DNA from: Candidatus Eiseniibacteriota bacterium
GTDB lineage: Bacteria; Arandabacterota; Arandabacteria; JAGLYR01
DNA: 23,662 nt
NCBI GenBank assembly: GCA_023132135.1
Contig: JAGLYR010000307.1
Coordinates: 1 to 23,662 of the forward strand
Direction of reading: 5' to 3'
Below are positions 8,793-16,951 of the stretch, piece after piece. Every line of letters starts with the position of its first letter. Position 1 is the stretch's first letter. The notes below the pieces were generated by a model. The model was not told the origin of the DNA and did no database searches. It saw nothing but the letters and a program-made list of their open reading frames with translations. Position numbers and translations under genes: made by a program.

Positions 8793-9488
8793 GTGCGTGC
8801 CGGGAGGGAATGGATCACAGGGATCCCGGAGGAGGATCGGCCGCGTGAGCGGGTCCTCGCCGGTCACCTGGAGGAAAAGACGACGCCTGAGATTCTGGCC
8901 GCTGTCCTGGGAAGAGGAACGGGTGGGAAGAACGTTGTGGCGCTGGCCCATGAGTTGCTGGCTCGCTTTGGGAGTTTGAGAGAGCTGGCCCGGTCCGAGG
9001 CCGGTGCGCTGATGGAAGTGCAGGGGATTGGTCCGGCTCAGGCTGCCCGGCTGGTGGCGGCGTGTGAGCTGGGACGCCGGATGGTGCGCTCTCCAGGTGA
9101 GCAGCGCGCTGAGATCCGGTCGCCGGAGGATGTGGCGCGGTTACTCATGGAGTCAATGCGGAGCCTCGACCGCGAGCAGTTCCGGGTGGTTCTCCTGAAC
9201 AGCAAGAACCGTGTTCTCGGAATCGAGACGGTGGCTGTGGGTACGTTGAACGCTTCGCTGGTCCATCCACGCGAGGTGCTAAAGCCGGGAATCCGGAAGA
9301 GCGCGGCGGCTGTGATCCTGGTACACAACCATCCGACGGGGATTGCAACCGCGTCGCAGGAGGATGTGCGGCTGACTCGCAGGATTGTGCAAGCGGGCCG
9401 GATCGTTGGAATCGAGATCCTGGATCACGTGATCATTGGGGATGGAACCTACGAATCCCTGCGGGAAGCTGGAAAAGTGGATTTCTAG
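8793..9488 (+). CDS. radC: RadC-family JAB-domain protein
   Basis: A 231-residue member of the RadC (UPF0758) family. The N-terminal part (about 10-100) has the [13 protein letters not shown] start and a helix-hairpin-helix with [11 protein letters not shown]; the C-terminal JAB/MPN metallo-domain (about 105-231) carries Glu145, His178, His180, Ser188 and Asp191 in the pattern [14 protein letters not shown]. These are the expected zinc ligands and catalytic residues, so the active site is intact. The old link to DNA repair is disputed and the cellular role is unsettled. The GTG start 8793 follows GGGAGG by about eight bases. It sits 53 bases after purF and 11 before mreB; radC next to mreB is a common bacterial arrangement. 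Confidence 0.92.
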   Translation: MRAGREWITGIPEEDRPRERVLAGHLEEKTTPEILAAVLGRGTGGKNVVALAHELLARFGSLRELARSEAGALMEVQGIGPAQAARLVAACELGRRMVRSPGEQRAEIRSPEDVARLLMESMRSLDREQFRVVLLNSKNRVLGIETVAVGTLNASLVHPREVLKPGIRKSAAAVILVHNHPTGIATASQEDVRLTRRIVQAGRIVGIEILDHVIIGDGTYESLREAGKVDF

Positions 9489-9499
9489 GAGGGGAAGAC

Positions 9500-10546
9500 A
9501 TGGCCATGGGATCTCTATCGGGTTGGGTCTCCAACGACATTGCAATAGACCTTGGCACTGCAAACACGTTGGTCTATGTCAAAGGTCGCGGGATTGTCCT
9601 CAACGAGCCTTCCGTGGTTGCTGTGGAGCAAGCCTCAGGCAAAGTTGTGGCGGTGGGAAGGGAAGCGAAGGCAATGCTGGGCCGGACCCCGGGAGAGATC
9701 AAGGCCATCCGCCCCCTGAAGGATGGCGTGATCGCGGATTTTGAGATCACGGAGGTCATGCTGAGGGAATTCATCGAGCGTGTCCAGAAGAACCGGTTTC
9801 TGGCCCGGTTAGTGCGGCCCCGGATCATCATCTGCGTACCCTCGGGGATCACGGAGGTTGAGAAGAGGGCGGTCCGGGATTCGGCGGAACATGCCGGAGC
9901 AAGGGAAGTGTTCCTGGTGGCCGAGCCCATAGCCGCCGGCATTGGGGTGGGCTTGCCGGTGGACAAGCCTACCGGGAATATGGTGATCGATATTGGCGGG
10001 GGAACCACGGAGATTGCCGTGATCGCCCTTTCGGGAATCGTGTGCGAGACCTCCATCCGTGTGGGAGGGGACGAGATGGACGAGAGTATCGTCCAGCACG
10101 TGAAGAAGAATCACAATCTCCTGATCGGAGACCAGACGGCGGAACTGATCAAGATGAAAATCGGGTCCGGTTTTGCGACGGATGAAGAGCAGCAGATGGA
10201 GCTGAAGGGCCGGGACCTGATCGATGGAATTCCCAAAACTCTCCTTGTGACGTCCGCGGAGATTCGGGAATCTCTACAGGAACCCATCGGGGCCATTGTG
10301 GAGGCCGTGAAGGTGTCCCTGGAGCGTACGCCGCCCGAGCTGGCCGCGGACATCGTGGACCGCGGGATTGTCATGACGGGAGGGGGATCTCTCCTGAAGG
10401 GATTGGACCAGCTTCTTCGCGAGGAAACGGCTCTTCCCATCAACGTAGTGGAAGATCCCCTGAGCTGCGTGGTTCTGGGAACCGGCAAGATCCTCGACAA
10501 CCTGGAGTATTACGACAAGGTAATCATGCGAGGCAAAAACGACTAG
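9500..10546 (+). CDS. mreB: Rod shape-determining actin homologue MreB
   Basis: A 348-residue actin-like ATPase that forms membrane-bound filaments and steers lateral cell-wall synthesis. The first phosphate loop ([28 protein letters not shown]), the second ([17 protein letters not shown]) and the adenosine motif ([17 protein letters not shown]) are present and in order. A strong AGGAGGGGAAG site precedes the ATG at 9500. The short N-terminal MAMGSLSGW stretch could act as a membrane-binding element. It begins the mreB-mreC-mreD-mrdA-rodA set, which predicts a rod-shaped or elongated cell. mreC starts two bases after its stop. Confidence 0.98.
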   Translation: MAMGSLSGWVSNDIAIDLGTANTLVYVKGRGIVLNEPSVVAVEQASGKVVAVGREAKAMLGRTPGEIKAIRPLKDGVIADFEITEVMLREFIERVQKNRFLARLVRPRIIICVPSGITEVEKRAVRDSAEHAGAREVFLVAEPIAAGIGVGLPVDKPTGNMVIDIGGGTTEIAVIALSGIVCETSIRVGGDEMDESIVQHVKKNHNLLIGDQTAELIKMKIGSGFATDEEQQMELKGRDLIDGIPKTLLVTSAEIRESLQEPIGAIVEAVKVSLERTPPELAADIVDRGIVMTGGGSLLKGLDQLLREETALPINVVEDPLSCVVLGTGKILDNLEYYDKVIMRGKND

Positions 10547-10548
10547 AT

Positions 10549-11427
10549 ATGCCTGTGTTCCTCTGGCGCTTTCGGCAGATTATCGTACTTGGACTGTGTA
10601 TCGTGAGCTCCGTCGCTCTCATGGGCATGGGTGAGTCCAAACGTGTGGAATCCGCCCGGAGAGTGCGATCCGTCGTGCTGTACCCGATGGAGAAGTTGTT
10701 CCGGTTACATGACCGCTACGCCGACCTGGAGAGCGAGAACCGGGATCTCCGTCTCATGGTAACGCGGCTGGTTCAGGAAACCAGTCGGCTGGAGGACCTG
10801 GGGGCTGAGAATGAGAGGCTGCGGCGGATGCTCGGGTTCAAGGAGCGGGGGTATCGGGACATGGTACCGGCCGAAGTAATCGGCTGGGACGAAAGCACCG
10901 TCGGTCTCAACCTGGAGATTGATCAGGGCTCCCGTTCGGGAATCCAGCCAAGCCATCCCGTGGTATCCATGGACGGGCTCGTGGGCGAGGTAATCGAAGC
11001 CCATCCCCGCTCCTCGTGGGTGTTGACCCTCCGCTCTCCCGATTGCGCGGTGAGCGTTCTGGACCAGCGCTCCCGGGTGAGAGGAATAGTCCGGTGGCGC
11101 TACCCGGGGGGACTGACCCTGCAGCTGGTGGCCAAGGGATCGGATGTGAGAGAGGGCGACATGATTCTCACCTCGGGTCTTGGGGGAGTGTTCCCCAAGG
11201 GGTTGCGTGTGGGGACAGTGAAGTCTGTGGAGGAGCGACTCGGCGACCTGTTTCAAATGGTGACCCTGCACCCGGTGGTGGACTTCGACCGCCTGGAGGA
11301 AGTTGCGGTTCTCACCGCCGGGCTCGAGCGGGAATCGGATCCCCTTCTCCGGGCGGCTGAGAGCTTCCGGCGTGGAGCGGGGGACAGCGCTGCCGTCGGT
11401 GGGGCGTCGGTTGGATCCGGTGAGTAG
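10549..11427 (+). CDS. mreC: Cell shape protein MreC
   Basis: A 292-residue bitopic membrane protein that links MreB to the PBP2-RodA synthase. It has one N-terminal transmembrane segment (about 8-28), a coiled coil (about 55-100, DRYADLESENRDLRLMV then LEDLGAENERLRRML), and the beta-rich periplasmic MreC domain (about 105-265, with GWDESTVGLNLEIDQGSRSGI and SGLGGVFPKGLRVGTV). The C-terminal tail is rich in Gly, Ala and Ser and probably disordered. The 54-base gap before mreD contains an exact 8-bp direct repeat (GCCCCGCG at 11437 and 11449) of no obvious role. Confidence 0.95.
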   Translation: MPVFLWRFRQIIVLGLCIVSSVALMGMGESKRVESARRVRSVVLYPMEKLFRLHDRYADLESENRDLRLMVTRLVQETSRLEDLGAENERLRRMLGFKERGYRDMVPAEVIGWDESTVGLNLEIDQGSRSGIQPSHPVVSMDGLVGEVIEAHPRSSWVLTLRSPDCAVSVLDQRSRVRGIVRWRYPGGLTLQLVAKGSDVREGDMILTSGLGGVFPKGLRVGTVKSVEERLGDLFQMVTLHPVVDFDRLEEVAVLTAGLERESDPLLRAAESFRRGAGDSAAVGGASVGSGE

Positions 11428-11481
11428 AATAGTGGGGCCCCGCGCGAAGCCCCGCGTCGAGTTTGACAGGAAGGACAGAGC

Positions 11482-12006
11482 GTGAGCTCCTGGACAAGGA
11501 CGGCCGGCGGATTTCTGAAGATGCTGGTTGTGATGCTGCTGGTTGTGCTGCTGCACCTGACCGTGATTCGTCGAATGCGGATCTTCGGGATTGGACCGGA
11601 TCTCTCTATTCTGCTGGTCGTATACATTGGTCTCTGGAGGGGTGCCATTGCGGGAACGGCAGGGGGGTTCCTGATGGGTATCCTCCAGGGAGCATCTTGC
11701 CCCGTTCATTTCGGGAGTCATGCTCTGGCGAAATCCATCGTGGGGTTCGGCGCCGGGAAAATCGGACCTCATGTTGTCCGTGAATCCCTTGCCACCCAGG
11801 CTGCCATCATCATCGGGGCCCAGGTAGCCCATGACTTGATCCTTCTCCCCATTGTCCTGGGAGACGCAGGTTTTTTGCCCCTGGTTCTTGTGACCCGCAC
11901 GATCCCGGGCGCCGTCTACTCAGCTCTGTTGGGATGCCTCATCTTCCGTTTTGTTCTCAGACCGCTCGGTCTGAACCTGAGATCTCATGGCACGGCGATA
12001 CTCTGA
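11482..12006 (+). CDS. mreD: Rod shape-determining membrane protein MreD
   Basis: A 174-residue, very hydrophobic protein with about five predicted membrane segments, matching MreD in length and position. Start GTG 11482 follows AGGAAGGA. Recognisable features are the MLLVVLLHLTVIRR first segment, the GIGPDLSILLVVYIGLWRG stretch and the GFLMGILQGA motif before the third segment. MreD is the least conserved elongasome member, so the call rests on topology, those motifs and the setting between mreC and mrdA. Its last 20 bases overlap the mrdA start, which suggests coupled translation. Confidence 0.9.
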   Translation: MSSWTRTAGGFLKMLVVMLLVVLLHLTVIRRMRIFGIGPDLSILLVVYIGLWRGAIAGTAGGFLMGILQGASCPVHFGSHALAKSIVGFGAGKIGPHVVRESLATQAAIIIGAQVAHDLILLPIVLGDAGFLPLVLVTRTIPGAVYSALLGCLIFRFVLRPLGLNLRSHGTAIL

Positions 12007-13777
12007 ACAGGAACAGTACACCAAGTCGTTTCGAGCCAAGGTTGTCCTTGTCCTGGTGGCTCTTCTGCTTGCCATGCTGGCTGCCAAAGCATTCGAGCTG
12101 CAAGTGGTGCACGGCGCCAGGTACAAGCAGATGGCCGAGGAGAACCAGATCAAGATCCGGCGTCACCGCGCGCCCCGCGGGCTCATCCTGGACAGGAACG
12201 GGTGGGTTCTGGCGGACAACCGTCCGTCTTACGATCTGGCCGTGATTTTCTCGGAAACGCCGCAGGACAGTGCACACGTCCGGAGACTTGCCGCGTTGGC
12301 GGGGGTGGATACATCCGTGATTGCCGGGGGATTCGCCAAGGCAAAACGCCATCCCCACGAGCCGGTGAAGATTGTCCGTGACATTCCCTTCGAAGCGGTG
12401 GCTCGGATTGAGGAGCAGCGCAATTGGCTCCCCGGCACTTCGATCGAGGCCGATCCGATTCGTTCCTATTCCAGCGGCGCGATGGCATGCCATCTTCTGG
12501 GATACCAGGGCGAGGTTTCCGACAATGAACTGCGCAGGCTTCGGTCCCAGGGCTATCGACCGGGAGACTACCTGGGGCGCACAGGTGTTGAAGAAATCTG
12601 GGAGGCGGCCCTGAGGGGGACGGACGGCGCCATCTTCATCCGGGTCGACGCGCACGGCAGGGAAGTAGGCCCTGTGAGGGGGAAGAAGGCCGTGCAGCCG
12701 AGACCGGGGAACAACGTGTTTCTGACTCTGGATCTTGGCCTCCAGGCGGCGGCGGAAGAGGCTTTTCAGGGGGTGGAACGTGGGGCTTGCGTGGTGCTGG
12801 ATCCTGGAACCGGCGAGATCCTGGCCATGGTCAGTCGGCCTTCCTTCGATCCCAACGCTTTTGCCGGAGGGATCAACCCCGAAATGTGGCGTGTCCTTCT
12901 GGAGGACCCGGCACTGCCCCTGCTCAGTCGGGCGGTCAGCGCGTCCTATCCGCCGGGCTCGACGTTTAAGATCATCACTTCTACATGCGCTCTCCAGTTG
13001 GACTGCTTGGGGGATGTGCCCGAGTTCCGTCCGTGCTTTGGCGGGTACCGCTTCGGCAATCGATGGTTTGGGTGTTGGAAGGAGGGGGGGCACGGCCGAC
13101 TGGATCTTCGCAGCGCGTTCATCCAGTCCTGTGACACCTTCTTCTACCAGGTGGGTGAGAGACTCACGATCGACGAGCTGAGCGATTGCATGTTCCGGTT
13201 CGGTTTTGGTAAACGAACAGGGATTGACCTGCCGAGCGAGGCAACAGGACTCGTGCCGACCCGGAAGTGGTACGACGAAAAATATGGTGTGGGAGGTTGG
13301 ACCCAGGGCCTGATGCTCAACCTCTCGATTGGCCAGGGAGAAATCCTGGCCACGCCACTCCAGATGGCAGCGGCAGTGGCGGTGATCGGCAATGGCGGGG
13401 TGTTCTGGACGCCGCATCTGTTTCTGCGTCTGGAAACGCCCGAGGGAAAGTGCCTGCGTGAACCCAGGGGCCGAATGCGCCGGGTCAATATTCGGGATGA
13501 GATCCTGGTGTTCATGCAAGAGGCAATGCTGGGGGTTGTCGAACACGAGAGGGGAACCGGACGAGCGGCGCGGGTGGCCGGCGTTCGAGTGGGTGGAAAG
13601 ACCGGGACAGCGCAGAATCCTCATGGTGAGGATCATGCCTTGTTTGTGGCCTTGGCGCCCGTAGATGAAGCGAGGGTGGCTCTTGCCGTTGTCGTTGAGA
13701 ACGGCGGCCATGGCGGGGCTGTTGCGGCGCCCATTGCGGGCAAGATCATGTCGGCCTTCTTTGCGATGGACCAATGA
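11987..13777 (+). CDS. mrdA: Penicillin-binding protein 2 (elongasome transpeptidase)
   Basis: A 596-residue class B PBP that crosslinks peptidoglycan during elongation. A cytoplasmic tail and one transmembrane segment (about 17-37) are followed by the pedestal domain (RAPRGLILDRNGWVLADN) and the transpeptidase domain. Active-site motifs are intact: Ser325-T-F-Lys328 in YPPGSTFKI, Ser381-C-Asp383 (SxD, as normal for PBP2) and Lys538-T-G. Several cysteines near the active site (Cys340, Cys350, Cys363) lie in the loop where PBP2 proteins often have a CPG-like cysteine pair. Start ATG 11987 overlaps mreD by 20 bases, and the stop overlaps rodA (ATGA). A 605-codon antisense open frame over this gene is a shadow. 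Confidence 0.97.
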   Translation: MARRYSEQEQYTKSFRAKVVLVLVALLLAMLAAKAFELQVVHGARYKQMAEENQIKIRRHRAPRGLILDRNGWVLADNRPSYDLAVIFSETPQDSAHVRRLAALAGVDTSVIAGGFAKAKRHPHEPVKIVRDIPFEAVARIEEQRNWLPGTSIEADPIRSYSSGAMACHLLGYQGEVSDNELRRLRSQGYRPGDYLGRTGVEEIWEAALRGTDGAIFIRVDAHGREVGPVRGKKAVQPRPGNNVFLTLDLGLQAAAEEAFQGVERGACVVLDPGTGEILAMVSRPSFDPNAFAGGINPEMWRVLLEDPALPLLSRAVSASYPPGSTFKIITSTCALQLDCLGDVPEFRPCFGGYRFGNRWFGCWKEGGHGRLDLRSAFIQSCDTFFYQVGERLTIDELSDCMFRFGFGKRTGIDLPSEATGLVPTRKWYDEKYGVGGWTQGLMLNLSIGQGEILATPLQMAAAVAVIGNGGVFWTPHLFLRLETPEGKCLREPRGRMRRVNIRDEILVFMQEAMLGVVEHERGTGRAARVAGVRVGGKTGTAQNPHGEDHALFVALAPVDEARVALAVVVENGGHGGAVAAPIAGKIMSAFFAMDQ

Positions 13778-14973
13778 GACCTCGGGATTTCGACTGGCTT
13801 CTTCTTGTGAGCGTTCTGCTTCTGTCCGCGGTTGGCTTGGCGCTCATCTACAGCAGTACCTCGGGTGGCGACGGCTCCGTGTTGGTGAGGCGTCAGATCC
13901 TGTGGGTCGGCATGGGACTTTCGGCATTGCTTGTTGCCCAGCTCATCCCGTTCAAGACCTACGATGTCTTGGCCTACTTCGCCTACACCGCCGGGATTCT
14001 GGCCTTGGTGTTCGTTCTCCTGGCTCCCGGAGAGGGAGGGCCGCACCGGTGGATTTCGAGCGGACCCTTCCGGTTCCAGCCTTCTGAGATAGCCAAGCTG
14101 TTGGTGGTGTTTGCTCTCGCCCGGTACCTGGCGGGCAAGAAGAAACCCGGCGGATTCCGTTCGGTCCTGGTTCCTTTTGCCATTGTGGCGGTTCCGATGA
14201 TCCTGGTTGCGAGGCAGCCGGATCTGGGAACCGCCATGGTTTTCGGGGCAATACTGTTCCCGCTGCTGTACTGGGCGGGGATGGAGCCCATCTACGTGGC
14301 TCTGCTGGTGACTCCATTGATCAGCATGCTCTGCGCCACAGCGCTGGTGTCGTGGATCGTGTTCGTTCTGGTGATCATGGCGATTCTCTACTTCGGGCCT
14401 CTTCGGGCGGGGGAGGCAGCCTTTGTGTTGCTCCTCAATTTCGCGATCGGAATTGTCACGCCGTTTCTATGGGGGCGCCTGGAGCCGTATCAGAAGAACC
14501 GGATCTTGAGCTATGTGAATCCCGAGAAGGACCCTCTCGGTTCAGGATATCAGATCCTCCAGTCCAAGGTGGCTATCGGATCGGGTGGGGGGTTGGGGAA
14601 AGGATTCCTCGAAGGAACACAGAAGGGGCTTGAGTTCCTCCCGGCCCGGCATACGGATTTCATCTTCTCCGTGGCCGGGGAGGAGTTCGGCTTTGTCGGT
14701 GTTCTTGTGATCCTGGGTCTGTTCCTGATGGTGATCTGGCGAGGGGTCCGGATTGCGCAGGACGCCAAGGACAAGTTCGCGAGCCTGACGGCCATGGGCA
14801 TTACGTCTGTCTTGACCTTTCATGTGTTTGTGAACATAGGGATGACAATCGGCCTGCTGCCCATCACGGGGTTGCCGCTCCCACTGCTGAGCTACGGGGG
14901 CTCCTCGTGTCTGATGTTCATGGTGGCGGTGGGGATTCTGCTTGCCATCGGGCGAAGCCGGAGAGCCGGCTAG
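13774..14973 (+). CDS. rodA: Peptidoglycan glycosyltransferase RodA (SEDS family)
   Basis: A 399-residue polytopic membrane protein of the SEDS family that polymerises lipid II into glycan strands together with PBP2. About ten membrane segments can be seen. Family motifs include GPHRWISSGPFRFQPSEIAKL, the GSGYQILQSKVAIGSGG loop, HTDFIFSVAGEEFGFVG and the final GLLPITGLPLPLLSYGGSS. The ATG overlaps the mrdA stop, so the partner pair is translationally coupled. RodA is preferred over FtsW because of its adjacency to mreBCD and mrdA. The gene ends 33 bases before lgt. Confidence 0.96.
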   Translation: MRPRDFDWLLLVSVLLLSAVGLALIYSSTSGGDGSVLVRRQILWVGMGLSALLVAQLIPFKTYDVLAYFAYTAGILALVFVLLAPGEGGPHRWISSGPFRFQPSEIAKLLVVFALARYLAGKKKPGGFRSVLVPFAIVAVPMILVARQPDLGTAMVFGAILFPLLYWAGMEPIYVALLVTPLISMLCATALVSWIVFVLVIMAILYFGPLRAGEAAFVLLLNFAIGIVTPFLWGRLEPYQKNRILSYVNPEKDPLGSGYQILQSKVAIGSGGGLGKGFLEGTQKGLEFLPARHTDFIFSVAGEEFGFVGVLVILGLFLMVIWRGVRIAQDAKDKFASLTAMGITSVLTFHVFVNIGMTIGLLPITGLPLPLLSYGGSSCLMFMVAVGILLAIGRSRRAG

Positions 14974-15006
14974 TTCGACAACCCGGAGATAAGGAGCCGC
15001 GACTGG

Positions 15007-15816
15007 ATGCACAGGATACTGGTGGAACTGGGGCCGCTGAGGATCTACAGCTACGGGTTCATGTTGATGGTGGCGTTTGCCGTTGGGATTTTCCTGGCTG
15101 TGACGCGGGGACGGCGCAGGGGGATCCTGCCGGAGTTCGTGATGGATCTCAGCACGCTCATTGTGTTCGCTGCCATCGTGGGCTCGCGGATGGTCTACGT
15201 GCTGTTCCACGGGGATGGCTACTGGCCCCGCTGGTGGGACGTGTTCAAGGTCTGGGAGGGTGGGCTCACTGTGTACGGAGGAGTCCTGCTGGCCGTGGTG
15301 GTGGCCTATGCATTTTGCCGGTCCCGGGGTGTTCCTTTTCTGAAGATTGCGGATACCGTCGCGCCGTCTCTTGCTCTGGGCGTGGGAATCACGCGGATCG
15401 GCTGTTTCCTGAATGGATGCTGCTATGGAAGCGCGTGCGAACTCCCGTGGGCTGTTCGGTTCCCCCAGGGCTCTCTTGCGGAGTACGAGATGGGGCGGAT
15501 CGGCATTCACCCTTCGCAGCTGTACGCATCGTTCGTTGGTTTCGCTGTCTTCCTCGTTCTTTTTCAGGTGGACCGCAGACCCCGGCGGGAAGGGTTCGTC
15601 TTCTGGCTCTTCGTTTTCCTCTTCAGCGCCGGGACCTTCTTCACCGATTTCACGCGGCATTGGGAGTCGAGCGCTATCGTCCTTCGCTCCGGAGCCGTTG
15701 TCTTGTCGGTCAACCAACTTCTGGAACTGGGTCTGGTGGTTCTGGCGGTGATCATGCTTTGCGGTCGGGTGAGTGGGAAGGGGGGGGGAATGGAGGAGGG
15801 CCACGGGACGGCTTGA
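15007..15816 (+). CDS. lgt: Prolipoprotein diacylglyceryl transferase
   Basis: A 269-residue inner-membrane enzyme that moves diacylglycerol from phosphatidylglycerol to the lipobox cysteine of prolipoproteins. About seven membrane segments. The Lgt signature appears as TRIGCFLNGCCYG (Arg130, Asn136), a cysteine-rich variant seen in many non-enteric bacteria; other conserved pieces are YSYGFMLMVAF, WEGGLTVYGGVL and HPSQLYASF. The usual His of the GGxxxHGG region is Tyr here (TVYGG), which also occurs in the family. An AAGGAG site lies about 11 bases before the ATG. The C-terminal tail (GKGGGMEEGHGTA) is low in complexity and overlaps comF by 44 bases. Confidence 0.95.
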   Translation: MHRILVELGPLRIYSYGFMLMVAFAVGIFLAVTRGRRRGILPEFVMDLSTLIVFAAIVGSRMVYVLFHGDGYWPRWWDVFKVWEGGLTVYGGVLLAVVVAYAFCRSRGVPFLKIADTVAPSLALGVGITRIGCFLNGCCYGSACELPWAVRFPQGSLAEYEMGRIGIHPSQLYASFVGFAVFLVLFQVDRRPRREGFVFWLFVFLFSAGTFFTDFTRHWESSAIVLRSGAVVLSVNQLLELGLVVLAVIMLCGRVSGKGGGMEEGHGTA

Positions 15817-16552
15817 GTCCACCGCGAACCGCTTTCTTGGAATCCTGTTTCCGGAATTCTGCCGCGGGTGCGGCCGGGTCCTGGCTATCAGAGATTGTCT
15901 CCTGTGTGATTCATGCTGGTTGAAGCTGTCGTGGGTTTCCGACGCAAGGACACTCGCCGAGCTCACGAGCGCCTGGGGCCGTGCGAACGGTGTCGGGTTC
16001 CGTCGATGCCCGTGGCCCGGGCGGGTTGCGGAGATCCGCACACGGGCCGTGGCGTATATGGAACCGGTCATGGCCGCAGCGATTCACAATCTCAAATACC
16101 GGGGCCGGAAGAGGGTGGCGAATCGACTGGGGCGCCTGATGGCCCGGGTGGCACTGTCCGACCCCGCGTTTCGCGGGTGCGAAGGGCTGGTGCCTGTGCC
16201 GCTCAGGCCGGAGAAGCTGCGGGAACGCGGCTACAATCCCTCGGCTCTGTTGGCAGGGTCGGTGTCCGAGGCAACAGGGATCCCGGTTGTGCATGGGGCG
16301 CTGGTGAAGATCCGGCCAACCCCGTCCCAGACGGAGATCCGGCCGCGAGATAGAACGGTTAACCCGCGTGGCAGCTTCAGGGTGGTCAATCCGGAAGGAA
16401 TTGCGGGAATACGTCTGATTCTGGTGGATGACGTGGCTACCTCCGGGTCGACCCTGGCGGCTGCGGCCGGGGCCCTCCTGGAGGGGGAAGCGCGGGAGAT
16501 CCGGGTGCTCACAGCGGCCAGAACTCCCATGGGTAGCCTGGGTTATTCATGA
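15773..16552 (+). CDS. comF: ComF family protein (zinc-ribbon plus phosphoribosyltransferase fold)
   Basis: A 259-residue ComF-like protein. Five cysteines at 30, 33, 42, 45 and 48 form the N-terminal zinc-binding motif (CRGCG..CLLCDSC). The C-terminal half is a type I phosphoribosyltransferase fold with VPVPLRPEKLRERGYNPS and the PRPP loop LILVDDVATSGSTL (about 215-228). ComF proteins support DNA uptake or recombination in some bacteria; the substrate is unknown. The only usable start in this frame is GTG 15773, deep inside the end of lgt, which gives a 44-base overlap and a weak ribosome binding site, so translation is probably coupled to lgt. It ends the housekeeping run; a 256-base gap follows. 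Confidence 0.88.
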   Translation: MGRGGEWRRATGRLESTANRFLGILFPEFCRGCGRVLAIRDCLLCDSCWLKLSWVSDARTLAELTSAWGRANGVGFRRCPWPGRVAEIRTRAVAYMEPVMAAAIHNLKYRGRKRVANRLGRLMARVALSDPAFRGCEGLVPVPLRPEKLRERGYNPSALLAGSVSEATGIPVVHGALVKIRPTPSQTEIRPRDRTVNPRGSFRVVNPEGIAGIRLILVDDVATSGSTLAAAAGALLEGEAREIRVLTAARTPMGSLGYS

Positions 16553-16616
16553 ATCCCTGCTGCGAGGGTCTCAGGGTGTGTCTGGACTGGCGCGTGTGGA
16601 ATCCTCTCTTTTTCGC

Positions 16617-16645
16617 TTGACAGTTGCGGGGATTTGGGACAGAGT
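16617..16645 (+). promoter_or_regulatory. Candidate promoter of the RiPP-like operon
   Basis: A consensus -35 box TTGACA (16617-16622) is followed after 17 bases by CAGAGT (16640-16645, three of six matches to TATAAT). The -10 region overlaps a perfect short palindrome, GGGAC-AGA-GTCCC (16636-16648), a possible operator. The same TTGACA...AGAGT layout occurs before the sugar transferase at 22551. A second option is TTGCGG (16696-16701), 16 bases, TATGCT (16718-16723), nearer to the first gene. The rest of the 16553-16808 gap holds only a weak hairpin (CAGGT 16764-16768 with ACCTG 16776-16780) and no convincing terminator. Confidence 0.45.
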
Positions 16646-16808
16646 CCCGGTGTAGGATCAAGTGTGAAAGTGGAGACGTCTCGGCGCGCGATGCGTTGCG
16701 GATGGGGCGCGTTCGGGTATGCTGGTGTAACTGTAGGAGTCGGGGGTTCTCGTCTGCGAATTGCAGGTGGGATCTACCTGGCGGTGACAGGGGGGAGGGA
16801 TACAGAGT

Positions 16809-16937
16809 ATGGACGAGAAGAAAACGAGAGTTGAGAAGAAGCCGTACGAGAAGCCGCGGGTGTCTTCAAGCGAGGCCTTCCGGGTCGAAGCCGCGTTGTG
16901 TACATTGGGGGGGGCGTGTGGCACGACCCTGAGCTAG
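16809..16937 (+). CDS. 42-residue RiPP precursor-like peptide
   Basis: A 42-residue peptide from ATG 16809, with a GGGGGGAGGG ribosome binding site about ten bases upstream. The N-terminal part is charged (MDEKKTRVEKKP) and leads to Tyr13-Glu-Lys-Pro16-Arg-Val18. YxxPxV matches the YxxPxL leader motif that PqqD-like (B1/RRE) proteins recognise in lasso-peptide precursors. After SSSEAFRVEAAL comes a cysteine-containing tail, CTLGGACGTTLS, with Cys31, Cys37, a Gly-Gly pair at 34-35 and a C-terminal Ser42. It lies directly before peptidase, kinase, PqqD-like and radical SAM genes, which fits a modified-peptide precursor. A gene prediction program could miss it because of its size. The next gene starts 14 bases after its stop. 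The start, frame and ribosome binding site are seen; the role is inferred. Confidence 0.72.
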   Translation: MDEKKTRVEKKPYEKPRVSSSEAFRVEAALCTLGGACGTTLS

Positions 16938-16951
16938 TGTGTGGTCTGTGC

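Noticed and set aside
10705-11832. 375-codon minus-strand open frame over mreC and mreD
   Set aside because: Shadow of two conserved genes, with shadow-like His/Pro/Arg/Ser composition.
11957-13774. 605-codon open frame antisense to mrdA
   Set aside because: It mirrors a strongly conserved PBP2 gene, has no recognisable domain, and long antisense frames are expected opposite GC-rich coding sequence.
14542-16071. 509-codon minus-strand open frame across rodA, lgt and comF
   Set aside because: It crosses three well-supported plus-strand genes, has low-complexity His/Pro/Arg-rich composition and no domain.
16691-16834. Small Gly-rich frame that could be a second peptide gene
   Set aside because: It overlaps the promoter region and the start of the better supported 42-residue peptide, and has no ribosome binding site that I can see.
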